From the NCBI GenBank assembly GCA_030407005.1, contig JAUDYN010000002.1:2232001-2296000 (forward strand): a stretch of 64,000 nt of DNA, in the 5' to 3' direction. This DNA is from Desarmillaria ectypa (Eukaryota > Basidiomycota > Agaricomycetes > Agaricales > Physalacriaceae). A model generated the notes under the pieces. It was not told the origin of the DNA and ran no database searches. It was given only the letters and a program-made list of their open reading frames with translations. The position numbers were made by a program, and so were the translations under genes. Below are positions 15,650-27,573 of this stretch, piece by piece; the first letter of the stretch is position 1; the number at the start of each line of letters is the position of its first letter.

Positions 15650-16364
15650 TTACAAGTGGTAATACGGTTTATCCGCGTTCGAGAAGTATCGTTCTCGAAC
15701 GGCCCGGCTCAGTACATGAATAGCAAAGTCGCCAGCATCAATCATGGCCCATTCGTTTAGCATTCTTCCTTTGAGATTTGGCGGTATGGGCAGTGGAGGT
15801 TTCACTTCAAGTAACTGCAAATAATTAAATTGGTTTGCAGGACAAGCCAAGCAGGACGGGTACGCACTGTTTTTCTTACGATACGAACCACCGATTCGAT
15901 TGCACCTCTGTTTTCTGTTCCCTCTTTTACCTGGTCATATGGTCAAAGAACTGTCGAGTGTTGACCTCACCGGCACTCACCTGAGCAATGATGACCCAAC
16001 TCCAAAGACCATAAGGCATATCATATGCGGACTCGCCAGCATTTGTTCCCCCACGTCTCCTCCGTCCTTGGGGTAACCGGTAAGGAAGAGGCGGCCCCGG
16101 ACTGGGCAGACTAGGTCTCTCCAGACTCAAAAAGGATGGTTCGAGATGAGGCAGAGGCGCAAGTTTTGAGTAGAGCACTCTCACGGGCTCTGGCGCATCA
16201 GATGGGATTGGCGGAGTAGAACCAGACACCTGTGGCTTCGGGACGGGTGCCTCTTGATTGACGAACCATGGAATGCTCAACGACGATGACGGGCTATCGG
16301 TGAAACAGCGAAATTGGTGCGAACGACGCGGTGTACACTGCGCGAGTCGACGAAGAATTTGCAT
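15650..16364 (-). CDS. RsfS/ATP25-type mitochondrial factor
   Basis: Probable mitochondrial protein with a ribosomal silencing factor (RsfS, Oligomerization) fold. Family members bind protein uL14 of the large ribosomal subunit and act in subunit joining or assembly; fungal ATP25 contains such a domain as its N-terminal half. The N-terminus MQILRRLAQCTPRRSHQFRC looks like an import presequence, followed by a Pro/Ser-rich linker. The conserved part, spread over three exons, reads GLWSWVIIAQVKEGTENRGA, then IESVVRIVRKTLLE, and ends NEWAMIDAGDFAIHVLSRAV, RERYF, matching the final RsfS strand (W-x-L-I-D-x-G-D-x-x-V-H). At about 190 residues it lacks the long ATP25 C-terminal domain. It is divergent from LETM1 across a 144-bp gap. 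Confidence 0.7.
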
Positions 16365-16508
16365 GGTAAAGAAAGGAAGAGTTATTTATTGATTATTTAT
16401 TTTTTTGATAATACCTGGGGTACGCGGAGAGACGACGTCATACAAAAAATTGAGTGCCGGTAAATGTTAACCTGACGCCGTTCATTGGTTCGTCGTTGGT
16501 TGTACCGT
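16365..16508. promoter_or_regulatory. Shared divergent promoter, RsfS-like / LETM1
   Basis: The two start codons face away from each other across 144 bp, so both promoters must lie here or in the 5' ends. It contains an A/T-rich patch near 16380-16410 and ATTGG (CCAAT on the minus strand) at 16484-16488. The LETM1 frame is also open from an upstream ATG at 16485, which would shorten the gap to about 120 bp. Confidence 0.5.
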
Positions 16509-18627
16509 ATGTCTCTATGGCTCCCCCGCCCTTCGCCTGCCTTGCTCGCCCGTTCCTATAGCCATCTCCTGCGCATACACCCAGGCCCCGTCTTTCCCCG
16601 CACGTATCTCCGTGCCGCTCCCTCCTCGCGTCGTTTACAGAGCACGAAATCTCCCGAACAATCAACAGCGACCCCTTCCACGGTAAAGCCCAGTCCACCC
16701 GTGAAGGACACGCCCAAAGGTCCACTACTCCCTCGCGTCTGGAAAAAAGTCAAGCATGAGGCTGCCCACTACTGGCACGGCTCCAAGCTTCTTGTCTCTG
16801 AGGTTCGTATCTCAGCGAGGCTGCAGTGGAAAATCTTGCATGGAGAGGTCTTGACGAGGCGAGAGCGAAGGCAGGTATGCTGTCTATCAATTCTCTACGG
16901 AGAGTACATTGCTGACTTTGCGCTTCAGCTCAAACGGACAACCCAAGATCTCCTCCGACTTGTACCGTTCGCCGTGTTCGTCATCGTGCCGTTCATGGAA
17001 TTTCTACTCCCCGTAGCGCTCAAGCTTTTCCCCAACATGCTGCCCTCTACCTTCGAGGACAAGTTTGCTGCTGTAAGTAGTTTTTATGCTGCATATAGCT
17101 CTTTGACTAACAGATTATTCCAGCAAGAAAAGGAGCGCAAGCTACTCCGCGTCAGACTTGAAATGGCCAAATTTCTTCAGGAAACGCTACGTGAATCAGG
17201 TTTGAAAGCCAATGCGCATATAGTTGGCAGCGAAGCATTTAAAGAATTCTTTCGCAAGGTGCGAGATCTAACGGGCTTGTGGTGTAATTGTGTTCAATTC
17301 TTTTAGGTTCGTTCCACTGGCGAGTCACCATCTGCTACCGATATCATCAACGTAGCCAAACTGTTTGACGACGACCTCACCCTCGACAATCTTTCTCGTC
17401 CTCAACTCGTCTCGATGTGTCGGTACATGGGTTTGAACGCGTTTGGAACGGACAACTTCCTTCGAGGCGCTATTCGGTCGCGACTTTTGCATATCCGTCG
17501 TGATGACCAGCTTATTGAATCGGAAGGCGTCGATGAGCTCTCCACAGCTGAGCTTCAGGCAGCCTGCCAATCGCGCGGCATTCGTACTTCGGGCGTTTCT
17601 CCCGCAAGACTGCGGGAGGAACTTACGACATGGATCAATTTGCATCTGCATAACAGAGTCTCTGGTGTTCTCCTCGTTCTAGGAAGAGCTTTCCATTTTG
17701 ATAGAAAGGCCGGTGAGAACGAGGATGGAAAGACAAACGTTATCAAGAGTTTGGAGAGCGTCCTGAGTGGTCTACCTGATAACCTGGTGCGTTTTACCTT
17801 CACATCCACTTGAAATTTGTGCTTATGGTGGTCTGAAGCTGAACGAAGCTGAGCTCGAGGTTGATTCAGACAAGGCCAGCTATAAGCAGAAACTTGAGGT
17901 TCTGCAACAACAAGAGGAACTCATTGAGGATGAAGAAGAACAAGAGCAAAAAGAGGAAGATGCGCGTCGTGCAAAGAGGGAAGCAGATGAGCTTGAGGCA
18001 GAAACAGCCCGTGCACTTCTCCCTGATTCTGAAGTAAGTTGATCGTGATGTCTTATGTGAGTAATATTGACCACTGCCAAGCTTATGCCGGAGGGCATCG
18101 AGTCAGAGGACGCTCGTATGACCTCGGAACAATTAAAGGAACTTGCTGAAGCTCTTTCTGTCCTGTCGGCAAAATCCAGCGTTTTGAAAGAACGCGACGA
18201 ACTGAGAGCACTAATGGAAGAAAATCTCTTGGCCGAAGAAGATCCCAAGTCACCTTCTGGCGCGCTGACGAAGCGTATACGGACTATGCTCACCAAGATT
18301 GATTCCCGGATGCAAGACTACGATTCGCGAGTGGGTAGCTCCTTGCAGATGATCTCTGCGGATGCGCAAGGGCGGATTTCCGTAGCAGATCTGGAAAAGG
18401 CGTTGGCTGTGATAAAGCACAAGCCCGACGATGAAGTTGGCCAAGCCGTGATTCAGAAGCTTGATGTGGACAAGGATGGGTTCGTAGAGTTGGAGCATGT
18501 CCTTGGACTGGTGAGGGAAGAGGGCTTGGGTATCGTGGTGGACGACGAGGCGCAGACACTTATTGGACTCGGGAACGAGCTCAAAAATTCAAAACCACGG
18601 AAGGAAGACATTGTGCAGGAGGCTTAG
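16509..18627 (+). CDS. LETM1/MDM38 homologue, mitochondrial inner membrane
   Basis: Inner-membrane protein needed for mitochondrial K+/H+ (or Ca2+/H+) exchange. Yeast Mdm38 also binds mitoribosomes and helps insert newly made respiratory subunits. Sequence evidence: a presequence rich in Arg/Ser (MSLWLPRPSPALLARSYSHL), the LETM1 core with one membrane helix (LLRLVPFAVFVIVPFMEFLL, then PVALKLFPNMLPSTF), the ribosome-binding-like domain (LSRPQLVSMCRYMGLNAFGT; LRGAIRSRLLHIRRDDQLI; GVDELSTAELQAACQSRGIR), long acidic coiled coils, and a C-terminal EF-hand (DVDKDGFVELEHVL). Six or so introns are small and canonical. The start could also be an in-frame ATG at 16485. It is convergent with SHR3. Confidence 0.93.
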
Positions 18628-18870
18628 ACGTTGGAATTTAGACTGGTTATACTTATGTATTCAAGTAATACTGTCGTAGTATCCTATAATGCTCAAATAT
18701 AGACGTGGCGCGTGAGAAGAATTGTAGGTAAAGGATGACCATCTGTTTGATGGTACATTTAGCTGAAATGAGGCACAAACATTCATACAAGGCAATTATT
18801 ATAATAATGAGAACACTCCAATAATACATCCAAAGTGGTGCCATAAAATTTTTAAAGAGTTGATTGTTCG

Positions 18871-19593
18871 TTAGTTGGGAACTGAGATGGGCGTTTTTGC
18901 GCGAGAGCGCGTTCCTTCTGTGTCGCTTTCTGCGGCAACCTCCGTATCGATATCGTATGTTTCTGCCCAGAATCTGCCTGCTTGGAGAGCAAGGACACCG
19001 GTAAGGGCGACGCTGCAAATAAGGTTGCTCGACGCCAGGTCGAGGGTGACGCCGCGGAGGAAGACAGGGAAAGTGTCGGTGAGTTCGTGGGGAGGGAGGG
19101 AGGTGAAGCTGGAATATACGACTAGGGAGGGTTATATTATAGTACAGTTGGTAAAGCAGTGAAAAGGCCAACCTGGTATCACAGAGTACAGGTACATGGC
19201 TACTGTAGTGCCAAACAAAACTGCAAAAATTGTCAGAATTTAACGCGAGCTGGATGCACTGACGCTCACATATACTCCCGCCGTCGAACATGAGATTTCC
19301 GGCCTCGCCGTCTCTGAGGCTGAGGAGGATAGTGACTGCGCCAGTGAGAACGGTGAAAGCCATTGCGTAGTACATCTCAACGGGTGCCTTTGTGAGAATA
19401 GAGTAGTAGGCTGCAGCGACCCATAGGTTTTCGTCAGTGACTGGAGATTTCCAAAGGGTGAGAGCGTCGGCGATCCAATGGGTGAACAACTGGCCTGGAT
19501 GGAGGATTAGGGCCAAATAATTTACAGGCATTGATTGTACACACCGAGAAGAAAACTGGTCACACAGACAACGATACTCGCCCGTAACCCCAT
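18871..19593 (-). CDS. SHR3-like ER packaging chaperone for amino acid permeases
   Basis: ER membrane protein that helps amino acid permeases fold and leave the ER in COPII vesicles. The start was found by splicing: MGLRASIVVCVTSFLLG, then an intron, then QLFTHWIADALTLWKSPVTD. Four hydrophobic segments can be seen: the N-terminus, MYYAMAFTVLTGAVTILLSL, a third following NLMFDGGSI (TTVAMYLYSVIP), and a fourth (LASSNLICSVALTGVLAL). The soluble tail is short and acidic/Ser-rich, ending SRAKTPISVPN. This four-helix layout and the WKSPVTDE and NLMFDGGS blocks match fungal SHR3. A small gap of 70 bp separates it from the upstream ALKBH1 gene on the same strand. An amino acid permease, the expected client class, lies about 27 kb away (46868-49226). 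Confidence 0.88.
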
Positions 19594-19663
19594 CGCTGCT
19601 TCAACTAGAGGTTCAATTTTTCATGTGATTTCCATAAATTCAATTACTAAATTAAATTACTAA

Positions 19664-21148
19664 TTATGGTAATATCGCGGGAACAAAATCTCGAGGAAAC
19701 ACTTGTCGTACATTTATGTTGATCCTCGTCGTACTCATGTAATTTGCGTACCGTGCCCAGTCATCATCTGCAGAATAAGTTAGATGCGGCGGAATCGTAT
19801 CATCTAGTATACGTGGGACACCTGGTGGTGGTCAGTATCTTGTTCGTGCTGGACAGGGCCCAAGTTTACCGTGGTATGCCCTTCGACAGGCAGGACCAGA
19901 CATGATAATGATATCTCCAGACCGAAGAAGAATTGACACAGGTTCAGTGTCCCGTGTTAGTCCTCCAATCAGAAAGACAGCTGCATTGCCAAGACTAGGG
20001 AAAGGTAACTTTGACATACTGGGCAGGTTGGAATTCAGGACGTACGATATGGACACTAGCGGGGCGGTAGCGCATACTTCAGAACGGTCGACATGAGCCA
20101 TTAAGGTATCCTGAAAGAAAGTCGGCCAAGTTTTGACTGAAAAGTGGATATATACTCACTTTGGTCTGGTAGAAATTTACGATGCCAGCGTCCGGTTCTG
20201 CTGGACATGAGTATCATTGAGCAAAATTATAATAACTCGGTCACACACACCATAACTCTCGTTCCACGACTTCCAAGAAAGCTGTTCATCACCCCACTCC
20301 AGCTCATCCGAATCATTATATATTTCGTCCCAGTCAATTATTCGTACAGCCTCCTTACAAACATCGCTCAAAACATCGTCAACACGAGCCTTACCCTTTG
20401 AAAAGTCATATTGCTTGGTTCCCCAGTGATAGAACCATCCAATATTTGCCCACCGCAGTTTCCGCAGAAGATAGGAACATGGAAGCGGCTGGGCAGTCGT
20501 TGATGGAGCCGGAGGATATTTGGGTGTTTCTAATATGGTCTTGAAGTTGTCAGTGCTTGCTGGGGTATTGTTTATCAGTTGTCGTGAACCAATGGTTTCG
20601 TGAGGCGCAGATGAAGGATCCGCAGGCCGTGGTTGCACTATCACATCTTCACATACATTCCAAAGACCCTCTTCCGGAAGAAAATAGTGGGTATCCAGGT
20701 TCGTCGGATTGGGATGGCAAGCCTGACTGGATAGCGACCAACGAATAAGATCTCGTTGCTTCTTGTGCGACAGAAAAGAAGGAAGAATAACAAGACCTGC
20801 AGAATCGTTAGCACTCGACAGCACATTGAACGGGAACGGACCAGGTATCGATAATATCGAATACGCTATTCTCGCGTCCTTCAACTTAATTTCTCTAAAT
20901 TCAATGGCTTCCGAGCGTCCGACCCAGACTCCAGCCTCAATTTCCTGTGATCTTGCATCATCTAAAGTAGCGAGGTCCAAGACATTGGCGAGACTGGGAG
21001 GGGGAAACCGCGCCTTGTACATCTTTTCAGCGGCTCTAAATGGTGTCCAGTCTGCATCAACTGCATTGTTTCGGTTCTTCCTCGTCTTTTGGTGCAGGCG
21101 TTGCGCCTTCTTGTAGGCTGCGCTAGACGTATCATGAAGGGAAGGCAT
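19664..21148 (-). CDS. AlkB homologue 1-like dioxygenase
   Basis: Fe(II)/2-oxoglutarate-dependent dioxygenase of the ALKBH1 type. Family members demethylate DNA or tRNA and are reported from nucleus and mitochondria. The long N-terminal exon contains LPSFLSHKKQRDLIRWSL and LRKLRWANIGWFYHWGTKQY, both typical of ALKBH1. After two or three introns the catalytic core reads GIVNFYQTKDTLMAHVDRSE (iron ligands H and D in HVD). The second His ligand is in GPACRRAYHG, and the 2-oxoglutarate-binding arginines are in RININVRQV. The protein ends VFPRDFVPAILP. All key residues are present, so an active enzyme is likely; its substrate cannot be told. The start codon is 114 bp from the divergent RPS21 start. 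Confidence 0.9.
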
Positions 21149-21262
21149 CAGTGACCGGCATTTCCCGGCAGCGCCTGAACCTTAAACTGTACAGTTGTGA
21201 TCTTTTCCCACGTATTCTCCTCTAGCACCTTTTCGCTCTCGATATTATCTTTCACAGTCGAA

Positions 21263-21679
21263 ATGGAAAACGACCAGGTAGGATTTCTGGTAATTCTTGC
21301 ATGTGTTCTGGTACTGAATCTATGTGAAAAGGGTGCTCTCGTTGATCTCTACGTTCCCCGCAAATGTGCGGCTACCAGTACGCTTTTTCTGGTCTGAGCT
21401 TTCGGCGGTGAATTCATGTATCCTTAGACCGTCTCATCACCTCCAAGGATCACGCATCCGTTCAAATTAATATTGCCGACGTTGATGCTAATGGTCGTGC
21501 CTTGAGCACGTCCACGACGTTCGCCCTGTGTGGACAGGTGCGGTCGCAGGGAGAGAGCGATGACTCTTTGAACAGGTTGGCGACTCAAGCAGGTCGTAAG
21601 TCGTGCTTTTTTTACTACATATATTTTGTTCTCATTCTCCGCCGTAGTGCTTAAAAACGTCTGGGCTTACCAAAAGTGA
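21263..21679 (+). CDS. RPS21: Small ribosomal subunit protein eS21
   Basis: Cytosolic 40S protein. Four exons splice to about 86 residues, the normal size for eS21: MENDQ, then [55 protein letters not shown] and [11 protein letters not shown] very short first coding exon (15 nt) is a common pattern in fungal ribosomal protein genes. The second junction uses ACCA then GTACGC and rejoins at TAG before ACCGTCTC to give T-N-R; the last uses GTAAGT. The gene shares its upstream region with ALKBH1. Confidence 0.97.
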
Positions 21680-22026
21680 TTCAGCATCGTTCTGTATACT
21701 TGAGATTCCTTGTCTGTTATCTACCACGTCGAATCACATACATAACAGCTTTTCAGTGTAATAATAAGTCAAGTTTTAGTTTAAATTTTGGGGGTTTTCC
21801 TTTTTTTTCAATTCCCAACCACGTGGCTGGTGACGATGACGTACCTCATTTTGGTTACTGCGCTGCTGTGCAGTTGAGTGATGTACTGCATCCTTCCCAA
21901 TGGGCGAAGACATTTCTTCCTCTTTTAAGAGCACCATATCTGCATTTTCTACTAGATCAGTGCGTCGCATCCGTTTTCATCAGCGCATTTGTGCATTTGA
22001 GCCTTATATTACTCCAGTCGGATTCA
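21680..22026. other. Intergenic region upstream of GYP7
   Basis: Contains the 3' end of RPS21 and presumably the GYP7 promoter. There is a T/C-rich run near 21795-21808 and a palindromic E-box CACGTG at 21820-21825, a possible bHLH site. No gene was seen; the long open frame here is only the upstream extension of the GYP7 first exon. Confidence 0.4.
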
Positions 22027-25000
22027 ATGGTGGAGATCAAGCACACTGATTCTGTTCTCGGATCTTCTTCCAGAGCCCAGCCCTTGGAGGAGGATAGGTA
22101 CCGCTTGGTGTACTCAAAAAGCAAGGTGTATGTCAACCCGACAGCGTATGCGAGGGATAACATTCCCGGCTTTGTGGCCCTTGTCAAACGAGTACGTGCA
22201 ACTGAACCAAGTTTGACCAATGCTCAACTGCTGCAGGAGGCAGTCAACCCAACATATCTTCTCGCCTGGATTCCTGAGACGCTCTTGAATGAAAAGGGGA
22301 CCGACGAGTGGGACAAATTCGTCAAGATTGAGGAGAAGGCCCTGTTTGACGATGAAGATGATGGTGAGCTCTACTGTTATGTATGTGTTGGGTTCTGACT
22401 TGATGGGCCGTAGATGTCGTCCTCATCGACCTCCCAACACAGCGACCCGAGTCCTATGCTTTCTCTGTCCCCTTGACCTCAATATATTCTTTAGTCCTCT
22501 ACCCGCCATCATTCTCGTCATGGCGTGCGTCGTCAATCCTATTCTTCAATGTTAACCTGAATTCGTTTAGATGGGTCCGTCGGAATCAACCTCATTAATG
22601 GCGACACACTTCCTACCTTGTATTTTCATGACGACGAATCACGTTCTTTCACCATGCCAGCGCCTCAACCACAACGGAAGCGAAACGGCGTCACATCCTA
22701 CCCGCCTGCACCATCGCCTTCTGTAGCACTGAAATCACCTAAATCCAATTCATGGGGCGGCGAGGACCTCCTAACCCGGCTACGTTCATACGCACATGTT
22801 TTGCGATCTACCCTGCAACCTTCACTATTCCTCATCGACCCTTCCCGAGCGGACATTGAAGCACATTCTACCCAAGTATTCGACGACGATGCTGTAGACG
22901 ATATCCTGGCCCAATCTTCATACGCCAACTCTCATTCTCCTGTTCCAGCTCACCGGCGGCCGCGACCACTCTCGACGACATCACCGAATCCTTACTCGAA
23001 CCGTTCTTCCGTTCTTCACCGCTCCCTGGCGCCCCTGACTACAAATACAAACGAGCAGCCAACTTCTCAAGCCCGTGTCGCTCTCCTTCAGTCTTTCTCC
23101 AATATCACCCGAGCTACACGCCATGCTGCACAGAATATTCTGTCCCATCCTCTTGCAAAGCCTATCGTACCCCATCTACCCGACCCTGTCAAGAGTCTCG
23201 TAAATGCGAACGGAGAATGGGAATGGGGAAGCTGGGTCGAGAAAGGGGGCATGGGTGAATTTGAGAGTGCTAGGGTCTATCTAGCTCGTTGGGCTAGGAT
23301 TGTCGCAGAAGAAGGTGAACGTGCTCGACGGCGTGAGGCCGATGCACTCCCGCCGTCGTCCAACTTGGCCGAAGAATCATCTTCTTTAGGCATTTTTGAG
23401 CTGCTCCATTCGACGTCGAATCTGCCGACACCCAAGACGTCGCGGAATCATACTCATCCTGTTAATGAGCTTATGTGGTCTCAATGGTTTGCTGAAGATG
23501 GCCGGCCGACCGTTCGCATCGAACATATGAGACGAGAAATATTCCGGCGAGGTATATCGGCTCGTGGGACGCTGAGACAGCGAATATGGCCCTTTCTATT
23601 GGGTGTTTTTAATTGGGATGTGACGTCCGAAGAACGAACCAAGAACTGGGAGGCGAAGAGGTGAGCTCTCTACAGTGTTCTGTTATTTTCCTCACACCCG
23701 TATTTCAGGAAGCAGTATCAGAACATTAAGGATGAGTGGTGTGGTGTTCCGGAAGTATTCGACAGATCAGACGTTCTGGAGGTGACTTTTACCGACTTTA
23801 TGTTTATGGCATTGAATGCTCAAAATCATTTCCAGGAACGCCATAGAATCGACGTGGACTGTCGACGCACTGACCGGAGTCAGCCCTTGTTCTCAACACC
23901 ACCGACTACATCGTCGTCTACGCCAACCCCAGGTGAAGAAGACGAGAAGGAGAGGGCAAAGCGGTATTCCACAATTTCACCCAATATGAATGACATTGGG
24001 GCGCAATCACCCAGCAATGAACACATAGACCGGCTGGCTGCCATTCTCCTTACGTACAATTTTTATGAAAAGGAGCTCGGTATGTTTAATTTTCGTTACG
24101 CAAAGGCACCATCATGCTCACCTGGATAATTTTTACAGGGTACGTGCAAGGAATGTCCGACCTTTGTGCGCCGGTATATGTAGTAATGGATGCTGATGAA
24201 GAGTTGACATTCTGGTGTTTTGTTGAGTTCATGCAGCGGATGGTAACGACATTTTTCCCCATTATATGCCACCGGTCTAAGTCTCATGGGGATTTAGAAA
24301 CAAAACTTCCTACGCGATCAGAGCGGCATGAAGAAGCAGCTCTTGACTTTGCAGCAGCTCATTGGCATGATGGATCCAGAACTTTACCGTCATCTCGGTA
24401 CGTTTAGTTGGGCTGGGTTCTAGTGCAAAACTAAGATCGTTTCAGAAAAAACCGATGGCCTGAATCTGTTTTTCTGTTTTCGGTATGGAAGACCGTTTAT
24501 GCGTGTTGAGATCATGGCTCATGTCGTTTCCCCAGCTGGGTTCTCATTGCGTTCAAGAGGGAGTTTTCGTTTGATGACGTTTTGCGTTTGTGGGAAGTCT
24601 TGTGGACCGACTACTACAGCAATGACTTTGTTTTATTTGTCGCGTTGGCGGTTTTGGAGTCTCACCGAGACATGATTTTGCGGTATCTAGTAGAGGTGTG
24701 TGATTCTACAAATACCCTATGGTCGTGGCTCACACCTTCTTCCCTTTACTAGTTTGATGAAATCCTCAAGGTAACTACCACAGTAAAGATCTCATTTGCT
24801 GAATACTTATATTTCATCTTCAGTATTGCAATGAACTGAGCATGACCATCGAACTAGATACGACGCTGGCACAAGCTGAAGTGCTCTTCCTATCTTTTGC
24901 GCAGCTCGTGGCAGACATAGACAGACGGCAAGCAGAGGAGGCATATTCTTCCCCGAGTCAAACGGGTCTTCGGAATCGTGGATCCAATGAAGTGCAGGCT

Positions 25001-25060
25001 GCGAATCTGCCGGAATTATCGAGCAATTTGAGAGAACTACTACAGGCGGGACGGGCATAG
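22027..25060 (+). CDS. GYP7/TBC1D15-like Rab GTPase-activating protein
   Basis: RabGAP of the GYP7 family, which in yeast turns off Ypt7/Rab7 on vacuoles and late endosomes. The N-terminal domain reads YRLVYSKSKVYVNPTAYARD and, across an intron, WHGSVGINLINGDTLPTLYF. A long Ser/Pro-rich region precedes the TBC domain. TBC signatures: RGTLRQRIWPFLLGVF, the arginine finger block RHRIDVDCRRTDRSQP (IxxDxxR), the glutamine finger LGYVQGMSDLCAP, then PELYRHLEKTDGLNLFFCFR and FDDVLRLWEVLWTDYYSNDF. An 18-nt microexon (24753-24770, encoding FDEILK) sits between two normal introns. The start at 22027 gives MVEIKHTDSVLG. This is the second RabGAP in the window predicted to act near Rab7. Confidence 0.93.
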
Positions 25061-25162
25061 AGCATTTTGAACAGGATTTACCAATTGGATGTATAGTTAA
25101 ATTGCAATGTATGTGTTAGCTTAGTAATACGGTTCATACCCACTCTCAACCACTTAAGTAGG

Positions 25163-27518
25163 ATGGCCGCAAAACGTGGACCTTTGTCGGAACTCGACGT
25201 CGACGCTAGTAAACGTCTGTGGCTGGCAGAAGACGATGCTACGTAACTCTCCGAGTACTTCAGGTCAAGCAGCGCACATTTAGAAGTACTACTCGATCCC
25301 AACGTCCAGCTCGAATTCAATGGCGCTATCAATTCATACGACAACCATCTTCCCAAGCCTCAGCAGCTCGCTACTCTCACCGTCGACCCTGACAGGATCA
25401 ACGAGTTTAACGAACTTTGCTTCAGGTCTGAGCACTGGGCATGTCCTGATATCAGTGTCGTCCTGAGCAGTCTTCATATCCTTGTCGGGGATCCCCTTGA
25501 CCTTCATGCTTCCAGTCAGATTTACAGTACTGTCCGGTCTATCGTTTCGAACGCTGTTCGTCTTGCCTACCCTCTACTTCACGGTGGGACTGATGAAGCT
25601 CCAGATGTAATTTCTGCCCTAGAGGCCCAGTTCTCAATACGGACGATGCAGCCACAAGGCATCAAGTTTACCGTCGATCCAACTTTTCTGCTTGAAATGT
25701 TCGCGGGAAAAGGGCGCATATATGCAGGACAGTGCTCGTTTACGTCGTCAAGGAGATGTGTGTATTCTTCCTGCGGAGTATTTGAATCTAGCTAATCGCC
25801 GCAGGATCCCAGGAGAAGATTGGAAGCCTTGTGTCTTTTGCGTTCCAGGACTACAGCAAATTCGACATGCGAGCCTTTCTGGTAGATCTCCTCATCATTC
25901 GTGCGCAAGTAGAAGACTCACATCTTCGCTTTCCCTGGCCTGAGGCTATATGCCAATGCTGCACTCAGTTCAAGGACTGCCATCATGCTTGAAGGCTACT
26001 TCAAAACGAGATGTTGCCTGTGCCTCAAGATGCTCCGGATTCCTCACAGGTCCCAAGCCCGGGACTCAAAGCTATTGACGAGCTCATCTATCTTTGGCGC
26101 AGTTGGATCAAAGAGTGTGGTTCTGTAGTAGGCGACATCAAGAGGAAGGACTGCCAGTTTAAAGTTAGACTTGATCTTGCGTCGTTGCACCGTGCCGTAA
26201 GTCAGGCTTATGATAATGGCTGTAAAGAGTCTGGTTGCCCAGAGGAGAAGGCTGAAATTCTAGGGTGGCTAGAAAGCGCATGGCGTGGTATAGTCCTTGA
26301 AATTTCAACAAATCTGACTGCTTCAAAAGGCTTGGTCGCAAGGTGTACGCGAGGACACAACCACATGCGTCTTAAGCAACATGATGACACTCTGGTATTT
26401 CTTTCGTTCCAGGAAGACTCAAACCGCCGTCCTGTGTGGGCCTATGACCAGTCGTATAGCGATCCTATCTCTCGTCGGTGCATGTATGCGTAGCTACAAA
26501 GATGCAAAATCTCGCCATGCATATCAACGGCCTGTTAAACACACACACTCTCCAGCAGAACAGAAAACGGAGACTTGAACACACAGAGTCGGTCAAGACC
26601 AAGGACAACGGATTACATCAAAATGAGGACGGAAGCCAAGACAAGTACTGCAACCAATACTCGGGTATGTTCTCCTTAACCCCCGTCCCTTCGAGTCTCG
26701 GTAATCATGCGATCACTAGAAAGTACACCTTAGTCATCTACATCTCGCTTTCAACGCGTCTCACCTGAACCTACTATCATCTGGCATGGCTGCGTTTATT
26801 AGTGTCTTACTCAGACATGGGTAGCGTCACAAATGAAGATTTTCCACCCTGGTCGCTGTCAGAAATGTCGAATACTGCACCTACTTAATCGTTTCACCAT
26901 TCTGGACGGGACCGGTCTCATCTCCTTCACCTATCGCCAACGGTGCTGTGATCTTGTCTGAATATGTCGCGTGTAGAGTGCTGGGTACTGTCTGGGGAAG
27001 GATCATCATTTTTGAAGGCGACACAGAGAAGATCCGTATTGCCATTATAGCGAAAACCGCGACTAGTAACGAAAACACTCTGTTGCTATACCGTGAAGCT
27101 ATGCTGTACGAGCAACTCGCCGATTTGGACTCAGACCTGCTGACTGTGCGCTGCTATGATTTCTTCAAGGACTGTGATGGCATGACAATCCTGGTGATGG
27201 AAGATGCAGGCATCGAAATGGACCAGTTCAATGACATCAGTCGATGTATGAAATACGTGATCTTCTGTGGTAGTAAAAGACTGACCAGTCCTAGGATGAA
27301 GATTTACGATGCATTTTGTCGTCCTCATGATGCAGGAATATCCCACGAAAGATGTGGAACCAAGAAACATCCTGCTGACGCCATCTGGAGAGGTCAAGGT
27401 CGTTGATTTCCACGTAGCCTCTGAACATAAATGTCCAGAAGACGGATGTGATTATGTTGAATGCATCAAGTCGGTACTTGAGCGTAGATGTTGTAATATA
27501 CAGCCCTTGGAACTTTAG
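25163..27518 (+). pseudogene. Kinase-like gene of an Agaricomycete type, probably broken
   Basis: Long coding-like stretches lie in order on one strand: MAAKRGPLSELDVDA; then KVLLDPNVQLEFNGAINSYD running through PDISVVLSSLHILVGDPLDL; then LVSFAFQDYSKFDMRAFL; then KAIDELIYLWRSWIKECGSV through SAWRGIVLEISTNLTASKGL; and last a kinase-like lobe with LYREAMLYEQLADLDSDLL, MTILVMEDAGIEM and VEPRNILLTPSGEVKVVDFH. The last block matches a catalytic loop and a DFG-like motif (DFH). I recall this order (unknown N-terminal domain, DELxxLWR block, kinase-like end) from multi-copy genes of mushrooms, but cannot name a function. Some stops are removed by canonical introns (for example a 75-nt one at 25209-25283). 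Others are not: the catalytic loop runs HDAGISH in one frame and KDVEPRN in the next, with a one-base surplus at about 27347, and a TAA interrupts the frame at 26886. A sequencing error remains possible. Confidence 0.55.
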
Positions 27519-27573
27519 AATTCCAAAGATAATGAAGCTCGTGACCCTTGAACAGGGTTCGCTTTCGACCACA

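Noticed and set aside
25243..25263. A 21-nt intron that would remove an in-frame TAA in the kinase-like gene
   Set aside because: A 75-nt intron (25209-25283, donor GTAAAC) removes the same stop and joins in frame, and 21 nt is too short to be credible without transcript data.
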